Part shown: positions 9,115-17,874 of the stretch, in pieces | Layout: each line of letters opens with the position of its first letter | How positions within the stretch are numbered: the stretch's first letter is position 1 | Assembly: GCF_900095735.1 (NCBI RefSeq) | Contig: NZ_FNLO01000013.1 | Location: 124,001-188,000 of the forward strand | Length of the DNA: 64,000 bases | Reading direction: 5' to 3' | Source: Chitinasiproducens palmae | Lineage (GTDB): Bacteria; Pseudomonadota; Gammaproteobacteria; Burkholderiales; Burkholderiaceae | Translations under genes and position numbers: made by a program | Notes under the pieces: generated by a model | Database searches by the model: none | Told to the model about the DNA's origin: nothing | Seen by the model: only the letters and a program-made list of their open reading frames with translations

Positions 9115-9399
9115 GATGTATCGGGCGTTTGGCAGTCCCGCCTCAGGTCGCGGGACAACTTAATGCACGAGCTTACGCGCGCGCCAATTCGATGCCAAAG
9201 GCGCAAAAGTGCGCTGCTTAGCGGCTGCGGCGTGATTTGCTTTTCGACAGCAGCGCGATAACGATGTGAAGATCGCGCACTTAGCGTGGTTCACTGGTCG
9301 CACTAGAATGACTTTCTTCGCGATCCGGCATTCATCGCTGCCCGCTGTCAAGCGGGCAGCGCCGGCCGCGACGGAATCTGTCGTCCCCGGAAGAAAGCC
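9115..9399. promoter_or_regulatory. Divergent promoter region, rhodanese/ABC operon versus dioxygenase
   Basis: A 285-bp gap lies between two outward-facing genes, so promoters in both directions are expected. A GGAAGAAAG ribosome-binding site precedes the dioxygenase ATG. The middle of the gap is locally AT-richer than its flanks. I could not identify a convincing CysB or Cbl site, and the promoter elements are not assigned. Confidence 0.4.
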
Positions 9400-10266
9400 A
9401 TGTCATCACTTCTCGACGTCGAAGCGCCCGCCGACTCCTCGGTGAGATTGCCTGTCATCCAGCCGTGGAAACCGGCACTTGGCGCAGTGGTGACCGGGTT
9501 GCAACTCGACAGTGGCCGCCTGAGCTCGGGAGCGCGCGACGCGCTGGTGCGGGCTCTGCTCGACTACGGCGCGCTGGTGTTCGAGCCCGGCGTGCTCGGC
9601 CCGCAAAGCTTCACGTCACTGCTCGCCGAATTCGGCGAGGTGTCGTTGTACGCGGGGCCGAAGACGCCGACGGCGGCGGATAACGCAAACGTCAATATCG
9701 TCGATTCGAGCAGCAAGCGGCAGGCGCGCAACTTCCTCTGGCACATCGACCAGGCATTCCGCGCCGATCCGCCCAGCCTGACGGCGTTGTACGGCCAGGA
9801 GGTGCCAAGCTTCGGCGGCGACACGCTGTTCAGCAATGCGGTGCTGGCCTACGAGCGGCTGGATCCACATTTCGCTGCCTACATCGAGACGCTCACCGCC
9901 GTGCATTATTGGGACGCCACCGGCCACATCGCCGACCGTTTCGACGACCCGGCCGAGGCGGGACGACAACGCGCGATCAACGCACCGATCGAAACGCCAC
10001 TGGTCCGCGTGCATCCCGAAACCGGCCGCAAGCAGCTGTTCGTCAACGAGTCGTACACCACCTACATCAAGAACGTCTCCCGAACCACGAGCCAGCATCT
10101 GCTCGGCATTCTGTTCGAAGCGATCAAGGAACCCGAAGTCGAAGCACGCTTCACGTGGCAGCCGGGCGCGGCGGTGCTGTGGGACAACCGCGTCGTACAG
10201 CATCGGGGCATTGGCGATTTTGCGGGCCAGCGCCGCGTGTTCTACCGAGGCTGCGTGCGCCGTTGA
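9400..10266 (+). CDS. TauD/TfdA-family Fe(II)/2-oxoglutarate-dependent dioxygenase
   Basis: This 288-aa cytoplasmic oxygenase belongs to the TauD/TfdA family, whose members hydroxylate taurine, alkylsulfates, 2,4-D and related compounds using 2-oxoglutarate and oxygen. The iron-binding facial triad is visible as HID at about residues 114-116 and the distal His near 268 in VVQHRG. The 2-oxoglutarate-binding Arg is in the RVFYRG segment close to the C-terminus. The length is normal. A GGAAGAAAG site precedes the ATG. It faces the Ssu/Tau-like importer, so sulfonate or sulfate-ester cleavage is the best guess, but the substrate is not determinable. Confidence 0.85.
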   Translation: MSSLLDVEAPADSSVRLPVIQPWKPALGAVVTGLQLDSGRLSSGARDALVRALLDYGALVFEPGVLGPQSFTSLLAEFGEVSLYAGPKTPTAADNANVNIVDSSSKRQARNFLWHIDQAFRADPPSLTALYGQEVPSFGGDTLFSNAVLAYERLDPHFAAYIETLTAVHYWDATGHIADRFDDPAEAGRQRAINAPIETPLVRVHPETGRKQLFVNESYTTYIKNVSRTTSQHLLGILFEAIKEPEVEARFTWQPGAAVLWDNRVVQHRGIGDFAGQRRVFYRGCVRR

Positions 10267-10492
10267 ATCCGGTCCGCAGATCACTACGCCTAGGGCCTGA
10301 GCTTCGCCGCAGCGATCGTCGGTCGCGCCGTGGCCAGGCCTTCACCGAGGATGCGACGCGGACGAGCAACGCTGTGCCCCGTGCGTTGACAGCGCCGCGG
10401 CGGCAGCACGGCCCGGGCAACGTCCGTGGCTGGCATGCCGCTGTCACGCAGCCCGGGCCGTGAGCGTCGGCCTCGGGCAGGCATGCGACGCG

Positions 10493-11380
10493 TCAGGCGA
10501 GATAGCGCCGGAACCAGACGAGCGTGCGGTCCCACGCGAGTTTCGCCGCGGCCTCGTCGTAGCGCGGCGTCGAATCGTTGTGGAAGCCATGATTCACGCC
10601 GGGATAGATATGCGCCTCGTAAGTCTTGCCCGACGCCTTCAACGCGGCCTCGTAGGCGGGCCAGCCGGACGTGATCGGGGTGTCCAATGCCGCGTAATGC
10701 AGCAGGAGCGGCGCGCGGATGCGGGACACCTCGTCGGCGCGCGGCTGCCTGCCATAGAACGGCACCGCCGCGCTCAGCTCGGGATAGGCCACGGCGGCCG
10801 CGTTGGCAACCCCGCCGCCATAGCAGAAGCCGGTAATGCCAACCTTGCTGGTCGTCGCCTTGCTCGCCATCAGGTAATCGACCGCCGCGAAGAAATCGTG
10901 CAGCAACTTTTGCGGATCGACTTGCGTCTGCAGCTCGCGTCCTTTGTCGTCGTTGCCCGGATAGCCACCGACCGAACTCAGCCCGTCGGGCGCGAGCGCG
11001 ACGAAGCCGGCCTTCGCCAACCGTCGTGCGACATCCTCGATATACGGGTTGAGTCCGCGGTTCTCGTGCACCACGACCACACTGGGCGTCGGCCCGCTGA
11101 CCTTCGCTGGCCGGACCCGATAAGCCCGCACCTGGCCGTGCCCTTGGGGCGAGGGATAGGTGATGTATTCGGCAGCAATGTCCGGGTCGGTGAACGCGAC
11201 TTGCTGCGCCATCGCGTAATTCGGCATCAGTGACGCTAGAAGCGCACTGGCGCTGGTGCCGGCAGCCGCGAACGCCGCGGCGCGTTCGATGAAGTCGCGC
11301 CTCCCTATCCTGCCGTGCACATAGTAGTCGTAAAGTTCAAGCAGGCGCGGGTCGAAGTCCTTCGCCGTCAATCGGCTCAT
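10493..11380 (-). CDS. Dienelactone hydrolase family protein with Tat-like N-terminus
   Basis: This 295-aa alpha/beta hydrolase has the dienelactone hydrolase triad. The nucleophilic Cys is in GFCYGGG, an acidic residue lies in the VHENRG region, and the catalytic His is in VNHGFH near the end. Residues 26-52 contain RRDFIERAAAF followed by an Ala-rich hydrophobic stretch, resembling a twin-arginine export signal and as seen in YghX-like relatives. Export is therefore plausible. It is monocistronic and faces away from the island. I take it as the last chromosomal gene before the mobile element, because everything to its right up to 64 kb is defence or ICE genes. Confidence 0.85.
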   Translation of the reverse strand: MSRLTAKDFDPRLLELYDYYVHGRIGRRDFIERAAAFAAAGTSASALLASLMPNYAMAQQVAFTDPDIAAEYITYPSPQGHGQVRAYRVRPAKVSGPTPSVVVVHENRGLNPYIEDVARRLAKAGFVALAPDGLSSVGGYPGNDDKGRELQTQVDPQKLLHDFFAAVDYLMASKATTSKVGITGFCYGGGVANAAAVAYPELSAAVPFYGRQPRADEVSRIRAPLLLHYAALDTPITSGWPAYEAALKASGKTYEAHIYPGVNHGFHNDSTPRYDEAAAKLAWDRTLVWFRRYLA

Positions 11381-11775
11381 GCTTTTCTCCTGGTCGGATC
11401 CAGTGCGGACGGGAAGCGCGGTCCGAGCACGGCCAGCATCCCAATCACATTCTGCCCGGTCCGCACGTTTGCAACTCGATCGCCACGCGCCGCGTCACGC
11501 CTGCCCATCGCAGCCTACGGAGATTTGGGCCTTCTTTTCGCCGGAGGTGCCGGCCCCCACTCTGTCATCAACGGGCCTCGTAAGCCAATGTGATTAAAGG
11601 GATTTTTCTGATCGACACAAACCATACCGTCGCCATCTACCGTCAAAATCACGCGCTTAACGCTGGCGCGGGTGATGGAGGTCTTTTGCGAGGCGTCGAT
11701 TCTTTCGGGCTTATTGTCAATCGGAGTGCATTTTAGCGCGCTCTCGTTTGCCTGGGACCGACCACATACGACCGA
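11381..11775. other. Putative island/chromosome junction region
   Basis: This 395-bp stretch lies between the hydrolase promoter and the AbiEii stop and contains no gene with a supported start. On the minus strand the reading frame of the AbiEii gene stays open for about 85 codons after its stop (to about 11519), without an initiation signal, as if it were the tail of a lost gene. It contains the left copy of an imperfect repeat (11556-11601). Composition falls from GC-rich to more AT-rich near 11590. I place the end of the mobile DNA here by context, and no integrase core site was proven. Confidence 0.4.
11556..11601. repeat. Left copy of imperfect ~45-bp direct repeat
   Basis: It shares CCCACTC, then TCATCAACGGG, then CTC, then TTAAAGGG with 21101-21145, in the same order, orientation and nearly the same spacing (18 versus 17 bases between the two longest blocks). 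It sits at the proposed end of the island. The two copies bracket the AbiEii/XRE pair and the helicase-PLD operon, about 9.5 kb. Confidence 0.5.
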
Positions 11776-12432
11776 CTACAGCTCGCCCAGAAAGTCCTCG
11801 ACCACAGTTACGCAATGATCGAAACTGGGCGTGTACTCCAGCTTTGCAATGGCGTCGAACGCGGCGTGCAAACTGACATGCGGCGACCGGATCTGGGAGA
11901 GGAACGCTTCCCGGTGCCGGAGGAGAAATGGCGTTGCCGCCAGAAGCTGCTGCGGCTCGCTCTCAATTACGAGAGGAAGGTCGAAAAGATCCCGTGCCGT
12001 GACCCGATCTCCGCGGTGGTACATCTTCTTGGCGATAATTTCGGCGGCCTTCTCCACTTTCACTGCGCGACCGCCGATATCCCAGGTATCCCAAGCGTCG
12101 TCCAGAAGATTGGGAGAGGCGACGAAATCGACCTCACCCTCCTCGAACTGGAGTCTGACGAAGGCACCCGGTTGTTCAGTGTAGTTCTGCGTCAAATCCG
12201 CGGCTGTGTCGCTCAATCGCGGCGAGACAAAACCGAGATACTGCAGGTCAGGCACGATGATGTCGATGTCTTTGCTCAGCCGATGACGGTAACGGAACAT
12301 CAGCACCGTTCCGCCGCCCAGCGTCCAGAACGGATCCGCGATGCCGCCATACCGACTGATCTCATCAATCAGCGCCAGCGCCCGCGGGAACAACTTCTCC
12401 CAAGGACCGCTGGGCAGTGTTTCGGGCTTCAT
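11776..12432 (-). CDS. AbiEii/AbiGii-type nucleotidyltransferase toxin
   Basis: This 218-aa protein belongs to the AbiEii/AbiGii family of nucleotidyltransferase toxins. Members transfer nucleotides to tRNA or other acceptors and act in abortive infection or plasmid stabilisation. The polymerase-beta-like motif GGGTVLMFRYRHRLSKDIDI is at about residues 39-58, where GG(T/S) and DxD supply nucleotide and metal binding. The ATG at 12432 overlaps the stop of the upstream XRE gene (ATGA), the coupling expected for antitoxin-first modules. Codon use is less GC-biased than the chromosomal genes to the left, which suggests acquisition. Confidence 0.82.
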   Translation of the reverse strand: MKPETLPSGPWEKLFPRALALIDEISRYGGIADPFWTLGGGTVLMFRYRHRLSKDIDIIVPDLQYLGFVSPRLSDTAADLTQNYTEQPGAFVRLQFEEGEVDFVASPNLLDDAWDTWDIGGRAVKVEKAAEIIAKKMYHRGDRVTARDLFDLPLVIESEPQQLLAATPFLLRHREAFLSQIRSPHVSLHAAFDAIAKLEYTPSFDHCVTVVEDFLGEL

Positions 12433-12920
12433 GCCCACAGCGTGCGACGATGCACGGACAACGATCCAGCCAACTTCGCCACATTGCGCCAGATTTGCTT
12501 TGGCGGCTGGTGTGCATGCGAGGCAGCCTCCTCCACGGCCATCACGACGACAGGCACGGGCGCCTCATCCAGCAAATGCGTCAGGTGCGGAGCAAATGAA
12601 GCAGGCACTACACCGCTCACCAAGGCCTTCTCCAGCGTCTCGGGCGCCAGTTCTTGCGCATAGCTGACACTGGCGGTCTTAGCCGCCATCCACAGGCCGC
12701 GCTTCTTGCGCCGCGCCTGGGTATCCGGCTTCGGACTGTCCAGGCCCAACACCGCCATGACCTGCCCTACCCGGTTGACACCGAGATCGCTCAAAGCGCC
12801 GTTCTCCAGGCCGACCAGCGTCTGACGCGACAGGCCGCTGAGGTGAGCCAACTGCGCTTGGGACAAGCCCAGTTCAGAGCGCCGGACCCGCACGGAATGG
12901 CCGATATCGATGAGGTTCAT
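12429..12920 (-). CDS. XRE-family HTH antitoxin/transcriptional regulator
   Basis: This 163-aa protein has an N-terminal Cro/CI-type helix-turn-helix (about residues 6-60, with LGLSQAQLAHLSGLSRQTL) and a C-terminal region of about 100 residues that presumably contacts the toxin. It precedes and overlaps the AbiEii gene, so it is most likely its antitoxin and autorepressor. The ATG at 12920 was preferred over an upstream TTG at 12932. Two TGTC...GACA elements in the promoter region are candidate operators. Confidence 0.82.
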   Translation of the reverse strand: MNLIDIGHSVRVRRSELGLSQAQLAHLSGLSRQTLVGLENGALSDLGVNRVGQVMAVLGLDSPKPDTQARRKKRGLWMAAKTASVSYAQELAPETLEKALVSGVVPASFAPHLTHLLDEAPVPVVVMAVEEAASHAHQPPKQIWRNVAKLAGSLSVHRRTLWA

Positions 12921-12942
12921 GGCGGATAGCAAGCAACTAAAA

Positions 12943-13055
12943 TGTCTGATATTTTTGACATACTACCCCTGCCTGCCCTGACCTGCAAGAACCGGATCCG
13001 TCGGCCGATCTACCTCCCATGCTGCCCTGGCCCTTACCTGCCGAAATGTCTGACA
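12943..13055. promoter_or_regulatory. Candidate operators of the XRE/AbiEii pair
   Basis: A TGTC-N10-GACA element (12943-12960, TGTCTGATATTTTTGACA) lies 23 bp upstream of the XRE start. A compact TGTCTGACA occurs at 13047-13055, near the divergent nuclease gene. Both carry the same half-sites, and the stretch around the first is AT-rich. They fit autoregulation by the XRE protein and could also reach the rightward gene at 13127. No footprint information can be inferred beyond symmetry. Confidence 0.45.
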
Positions 13056-13126
13056 ACTAGCGCTAACATCGTGGCAGGGGGTAATAGGCGTAATGCATGT
13101 TACGGCGGGGTACTACGGGGGATTCC

Positions 13127-14845
13127 ATGGACGAGAAACAACCGCAAGGTTCGGCCGTCGCTGCCGAGCCGAAGATCGACGTAGTCCTCTTCGCCAAATT
13201 GGCAGAACGCCGCGGCATCCCCGTGGCAACACAAGCCGGCAAGGGGCTGTTCCGCCGCCAGGAGGTGCAGGATCTGATCGCATTGACCCGCGTTCTGGCC
13301 GACCGCCGCGACACGCTGGCGCTCGGCGCGCTGCTGCGCGGGCCTCTGGTCGGACTCACCGAAGAAGATCTGCTGGACAGCATCTGGGGGCTTCCGCGCT
13401 CGGAGGAACAGCCGGATCGGATTCCGCGTCTGGATCTCAGCATCGAACCCGCCGTCATCGCGCACCCGCTCGCGCGCGAAGTCATCGAGCGGCTGCAATC
13501 GCTCTCCCGGCGCGGCAACAGCACGATCCCGCACGAGCTGCTCTCGCAGGCCGTGGACGTGTTGCGCGTCCGTCCGCTCCTCCTCCAGCGCCATCGCGGC
13601 CAGGCCGAGCGCGCGCTCGCCAATGTCGATCTCTATCTCAGCCTGTCGACCGGCTACGCCGTGCGCGGTTTGCGCGCCTTCGCCGAGGCGATGACAGCGG
13701 CGTGGTCCGACGAGGCCCGCACCGTTGAAGGACGACCCGACGCCCAGGAGGAAGCGGTCGCGCTCTTCACCATGCACGCGGCCAAGGGGCTGGAATGGCC
13801 GATCGACATTCCGGTCAACACCATGACCGGCGTCATGGCGCCCGAGAGCGCCGTGATCGGCCGCCAGACCGAGACCTTCTATTGCCCGGTCCTGGGCGTC
13901 GTGCCCGAGGGCTATGAAACCGCACGCCAGGCGGAGAAGGAGGAGCTGGACCACGAACGCATCCGGCTCTGGTATGTCGCGGCGACCCGCGCCCGCGAAC
14001 TCCTCGTCTTGCCCCGGCTCGACGCCACGCCGTCGAAATTGGCCTGGATCGGTCTCGTCGATCTGTCGCTCGCCGACCTGCCCCGCCTGGACGTCTCTCA
14101 CCTGCCTGCCGGTCTCGCGGCCGCAGGCGCGGGCGCGGGCAACACCCAGACGCGCGCGAGCTTCGCCGCCGAAGCCGAAGCCATCGCGGCCGCGCAGACG
14201 CGGTTGACCTGGCTCGCGCCCAGCCGTGACGAAAACGCCGCCGGGACCGTGCTGCGGGAAGAAGAAGCCGCGCTATGGACGGGATCGGCCGACGATCAGC
14301 CCCCCGAGCTGGAAGCCGCCGCCCTCGTGCAAGGTGGCCGCGAGCGCGGGATGATCCTCCACAAGCTCATGGAAGAGGTGCTGACCAGCGAAATCCCAGA
14401 AGCTGAAGCCGCCCTTACCGAACGTGCTGGCCACCTCATCCGCGCCCTCGGCCAGTCTCCAGTCGCCGACCCGGCGACGGGGCTGTCGGCACAGGAACTG
14501 GCGACCTGTGTGATCCGATCCCTGGCTCTGCCTGACATCGCGGCCCTACGGCCGGGTCTTCTGGCCGAATTTCCCGTCTATTCCGCACACGCGGCCGACG
14601 GCGTAGAATCCGCAACGGCCGGGATCGCCGATGCCCTGACCCTCACGGCCGAAGGCCGCCCTGCCGTCGTCGTGGACTGGAAAAGCGATGTGACGCCGGT
14701 GCCGGGAACGCTCGATCACTATCACGCGCAGGTGCGGGACTATCTCGACATGACCGGCGCCGAGCGCGGACTGATCGTGCTGATGACCTCCGGCGCGGTC
14801 ATTCCCGTCCTGCCAACGAAGCCGACCGAGAGTGAGGCGACCTGA
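13127..14845 (+). pseudogene. 5'-truncated UvrD/AddA-like helicase-nuclease (nuclease half intact)
   Basis: The 572-aa product starts in the middle of a UvrD/AddA-type enzyme. There is no Walker A or DExx box. The homology begins around GIPVATQAGKGLFRRQE, followed by motif V (HAAKGLEWP) and motif VI (LWYVAATRAREL). It ends in a RecB-like PD-(D/E)XK nuclease domain with GMILHKLMEE near 410, an AEFPVY strand, a GIADAL aspartate and VVDWKSD near 517. The helicase motor is therefore missing but the nuclease looks complete. The first 25 or so residues are unlike the family and probably arose at the deletion junction with the XRE/AbiEii module. It may still be expressed as a nuclease. The next gene starts 5 bp after its stop. 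Confidence 0.72.
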
Positions 14846-14849
14846 GCCC

Positions 14850-16028
14850 ATGTCGTCTCTTGCCTGGATCGATTTCGATGAAGCCGAGCGGCAGCGCGCG
14901 CAGCGCATCATGGCGCTCTTTCAGGAGCGCGAGACCCGCGACGAGCTGGGGATGGGGGCGATCCGGGATTCCATCGCCGATCACCTCTTTCCGGGCACGA
15001 GCACGATCCAGACGCGCCTGCGATACATGCTGTTCATTCCCTGGCTCTATCGGGCGCTGGAAAAGCGCGAAGTCCCTGAAGCGCAGCTCCGCACCGAGGC
15101 GCGCGACACCGAAATCCGGCTTGCCGACGCCCTGAAAGCCGGCGGTGAGTCCAACGGCATCATCGGCCGGGATGCAGGACCACGGCTCCAGCGGTTGCCG
15201 AGTTCCGTCTATTGGGCTGGCCTGGGCGCGTGGGGCATCCGGGTCTTTCCGGGCTCGCTCGACAGTCTGTTCGTCGCCTTGCGGGGCCGTGGCCGGTCGC
15301 GCGGCGCATCCAGCGGCGAAGACGCTCTGGCCGGCGCCCAGACGCCCGCCGTCTGGAATCCAGCCTTGCCCCAGATGCCCGGCGACCTGCTTGAGCACGC
15401 CGTCTTCCGCCTGACCACCGACGAGGCGCAATTCCTCATCGACCGCCTGATCGCCAGCCAGCCCACCGCACTGCTCACGATGCTGGCGCGCGAAGGCATC
15501 GACGCGGGCTGCGACTACATCTGGACACACCCCCATCTGTCGGCGTTTCCATCCGCAGCGCGCCGCCTCGTCCAGCACGGGGAAATCTTCTCCCATGTGA
15601 TGCACGGCGCCGCGCTGCTCTATAACCTCGCGCTCAGCGAACTGCGCCAGCGCGACGACTGGATCGAGGACTATCGCGCTCGGCTTGGAGCCTGGAGCGA
15701 CGAACTCGATACCGGCGCCGTCCGCGCGTGGTCGCTCGATGATTTCTGGAATGTCGTGGAGCACCCGGCGCACGCCGTCCGTCCGGCCGCCAAACGGTTC
15801 ATAAGCGAGTGGCGCGATCTGGTTCTGGCCGGGACGGAGCAGGTAATCTCGGCGCCTGCGGCGCGGCGGCTCGTCGAGGAGCGCGAACGTCGGCTCAAGA
15901 CCAGCCAGTCCCGCTACGCCAATCACGCTGTCCGTGACCGCTGGACCGGCGCATCGGGCGCAGACCGCCTCAGCTTCCGCTGGGCGCAGGCCAAATCCCA
16001 CCTGCGGGATCTCGCCCATGCTGAATAG
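14850..16028 (+). CDS. DUF6361 family protein
   Basis: This 392-aa protein matches what I know as DUF6361. It opens with a SLAWIDFDEAERQRAQRI segment, followed by conserved GAIRDSIADHLFPGTSTIQTR and YMLFIPWLYRALE segments. No catalytic motif or membrane segment is evident, and it is predicted to be soluble and largely helical. It sits between the truncated nuclease gene (5 bp upstream) and the PLD gene (overlap of 11 bp), so it belongs to one operon with the helicase downstream. A role as an adaptor or sensor in this nuclease-helicase system is inference only. Confidence 0.75.
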   Translation: MSSLAWIDFDEAERQRAQRIMALFQERETRDELGMGAIRDSIADHLFPGTSTIQTRLRYMLFIPWLYRALEKREVPEAQLRTEARDTEIRLADALKAGGESNGIIGRDAGPRLQRLPSSVYWAGLGAWGIRVFPGSLDSLFVALRGRGRSRGASSGEDALAGAQTPAVWNPALPQMPGDLLEHAVFRLTTDEAQFLIDRLIASQPTALLTMLAREGIDAGCDYIWTHPHLSAFPSAARRLVQHGEIFSHVMHGAALLYNLALSELRQRDDWIEDYRARLGAWSDELDTGAVRAWSLDDFWNVVEHPAHAVRPAAKRFISEWRDLVLAGTEQVISAPAARRLVEERERRLKTSQSRYANHAVRDRWTGASGADRLSFRWAQAKSHLRDLAHAE

Positions 16029-17874
16029 GCACAGCCTCGATCCCGAACACCGATCGCTCTACGGCGCCAATCTTCAGCCGCCGGCGGGCTATGTCTTCGA
16101 CGCGGCGGTCGCCACGACCTTCTCGCTCGACTTCGAGACAGGGCTCGCCGTGCCGGTCAGTCTTGCGCTCTTCGCCGCCGAGAACCGCGACGACATTCTC
16201 ACTCATCCTCTGGCGCTGCTGGAAGGCGCCGAGCGCATCGCCGGCCGCCTCGTCGTCTTCACCGACGCCGGCCATATCCAGGCAAGCACCCGGCCGCATT
16301 CCCGCCTTTGCTCGTTGCTTGAACGCATCATCGTCGAGGTCGCCGCCCCTCAAGGCGGGGCCTTCCACCCCAAGATGTGGGCGCTCCGCTTCACGCCGCT
16401 GCGGCCTCAAGACCCGGCCCGCCTGCGCCTGCTCATTCTCTCCAGAAACCTGACGCGCGATCGGTCATGGGACATTGCCGCCACCCTCGACGGCGTGATC
16501 ACCAAGCAGCCCAAAGCCGTCAATCGCCCGGTCGCCGACTTCCTTCGCCGGCTCCCCGACCTCGCGACCGTCGGCGTTCCCGACGGAACGAAGACGCTTG
16601 TCGATGACCTGGCCGAAGACATGCGCCGCGCCGAATGGAGCCTGCCCGAACCGTTCCAGAGCGTCTCCTTCGCCGTCAACGGCCTCGGCGGAACGCCATG
16701 GCGCCCGGAACCCTGCGTTCGGCTGGGCGTGGTGTCGCCCTTCTGCGACGATCAAACCTTGTCGATGCTCGCCGGCCTGGCCAGCGCCGAAAAGCCCATC
16801 TTCATCGGGCGATCCGACGAACTCGCCGAGGTGCCCGGCGCCACGCTCGACGGCTTTGACCGCGTGGCCGTGCTCGACGAAATGGCGGCCACGGAAGATG
16901 GCGAGGAAGAGGACGCAGCGGCCCTGCAAGGGCTCCATGCCAAGGCGTTCATCGCCGAACGCGGCTGGGACACCGCGATCACGGTCGGCTCGGGAAACGC
17001 CACGCGGCCGGCGCTGCTGACCGGCAGCAATGTCGAGATCTTCATCACCCTGATCGGGAAGCGATCGCGGGTCGGCAGCGTCGAGGAAATCCTCGGCGAC
17101 AAGGGGTTTGGCCGGCTGACGCGGCCGTTCGTCCGCGACGAGACGGTAGCTGCCGATGCCGCGCAACGAGCCGCCGAGGCTCGTTTGCATCAGGCCCAGC
17201 GCGAGATTTGCCGCAGCGGCCTCACGCTCCGTTGCGAGCGCGGCGAGCACACCGCCGATGGCGCGCCGCTCTGGCGGGTCTGGCTGATCCCGTCCGAACC
17301 GCTCCCCCTTACCGAGCTCGGTGCGCTGCGAGTTTGGCCGATCACGCGGGGCGAAGGACATGCGCGCGATGTGCTGAAGCCGCTCCGACAGGGACAGCCC
17401 GCCGACCTTGGCGCAATGCCCTTGGTCGACCTTACCCGGTTCCTCGCCTGTCACCTGACGGACGAGACGGAAGACCTCTCGATCCTGTTCAGCACGGGGC
17501 TCATCATGGAAGGGCTGCCCGCGGAGCGCTACGCCGCCATCCTGCGCTGCGTGATCGACAGCAAGGACGCCTTCCTCCGCTATCTCCGCCTGCTCCTCTC
17601 CGAATTAGGCGACCCCTTCGCCGCCGCCCTCGCGGCGCAGGACGGGTCAGGTCAGGGCGCTTGGCGCGCGGCAAGCGACGACGCGCCCATCCTCGAGGAG
17701 ATGGTTCGGGCCTTCTGCCGGGGTGGAGACCAGCTTCGCGCCATCGAACGGCTGATCGCACGCCTGGAAACCGGCGACGGTGACGATACCGATCCGATTC
17801 CGGCCGAGTTCCGCGCACTCTGGAACACATTCCGAATTGCGCTCGCCACGCAGGATGCTGCTCATGCCGAATGA
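16018..17874 (+). CDS. Phospholipase D-like (PLDc) nuclease protein
   Basis: This 618-aa protein has two degenerate HKD half-sites: HPKMW near residue 116 followed by SRNLTRDRSWD, and LHAKAF near 306 followed by SGNAT. PLD-family proteins of this kind are often DNA nucleases in defence systems (DrmC-like and others). No signal peptide is present. The last 250 residues are not recognised. It overlaps both neighbours, the DUF6361-like gene and the helicase gene, which indicates translational coupling and a shared complex or pathway. Confidence 0.78.
   Translation: MLNRHSLDPEHRSLYGANLQPPAGYVFDAAVATTFSLDFETGLAVPVSLALFAAENRDDILTHPLALLEGAERIAGRLVVFTDAGHIQASTRPHSRLCSLLERIIVEVAAPQGGAFHPKMWALRFTPLRPQDPARLRLLILSRNLTRDRSWDIAATLDGVITKQPKAVNRPVADFLRRLPDLATVGVPDGTKTLVDDLAEDMRRAEWSLPEPFQSVSFAVNGLGGTPWRPEPCVRLGVVSPFCDDQTLSMLAGLASAEKPIFIGRSDELAEVPGATLDGFDRVAVLDEMAATEDGEEEDAAALQGLHAKAFIAERGWDTAITVGSGNATRPALLTGSNVEIFITLIGKRSRVGSVEEILGDKGFGRLTRPFVRDETVAADAAQRAAEARLHQAQREICRSGLTLRCERGEHTADGAPLWRVWLIPSEPLPLTELGALRVWPITRGEGHARDVLKPLRQGQPADLGAMPLVDLTRFLACHLTDETEDLSILFSTGLIMEGLPAERYAAILRCVIDSKDAFLRYLRLLLSELGDPFAAALAAQDGSGQGAWRAASDDAPILEEMVRAFCRGGDQLRAIERLIARLETGDGDDTDPIPAEFRALWNTFRIALATQDAAHAE

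Noticed and set aside
11381-11775. TTTTTCAT-type Tn4371 attachment site
   Set aside because: Only TTTTTCTGAT is present near 11603, not an exact match, so I do not claim an att core.
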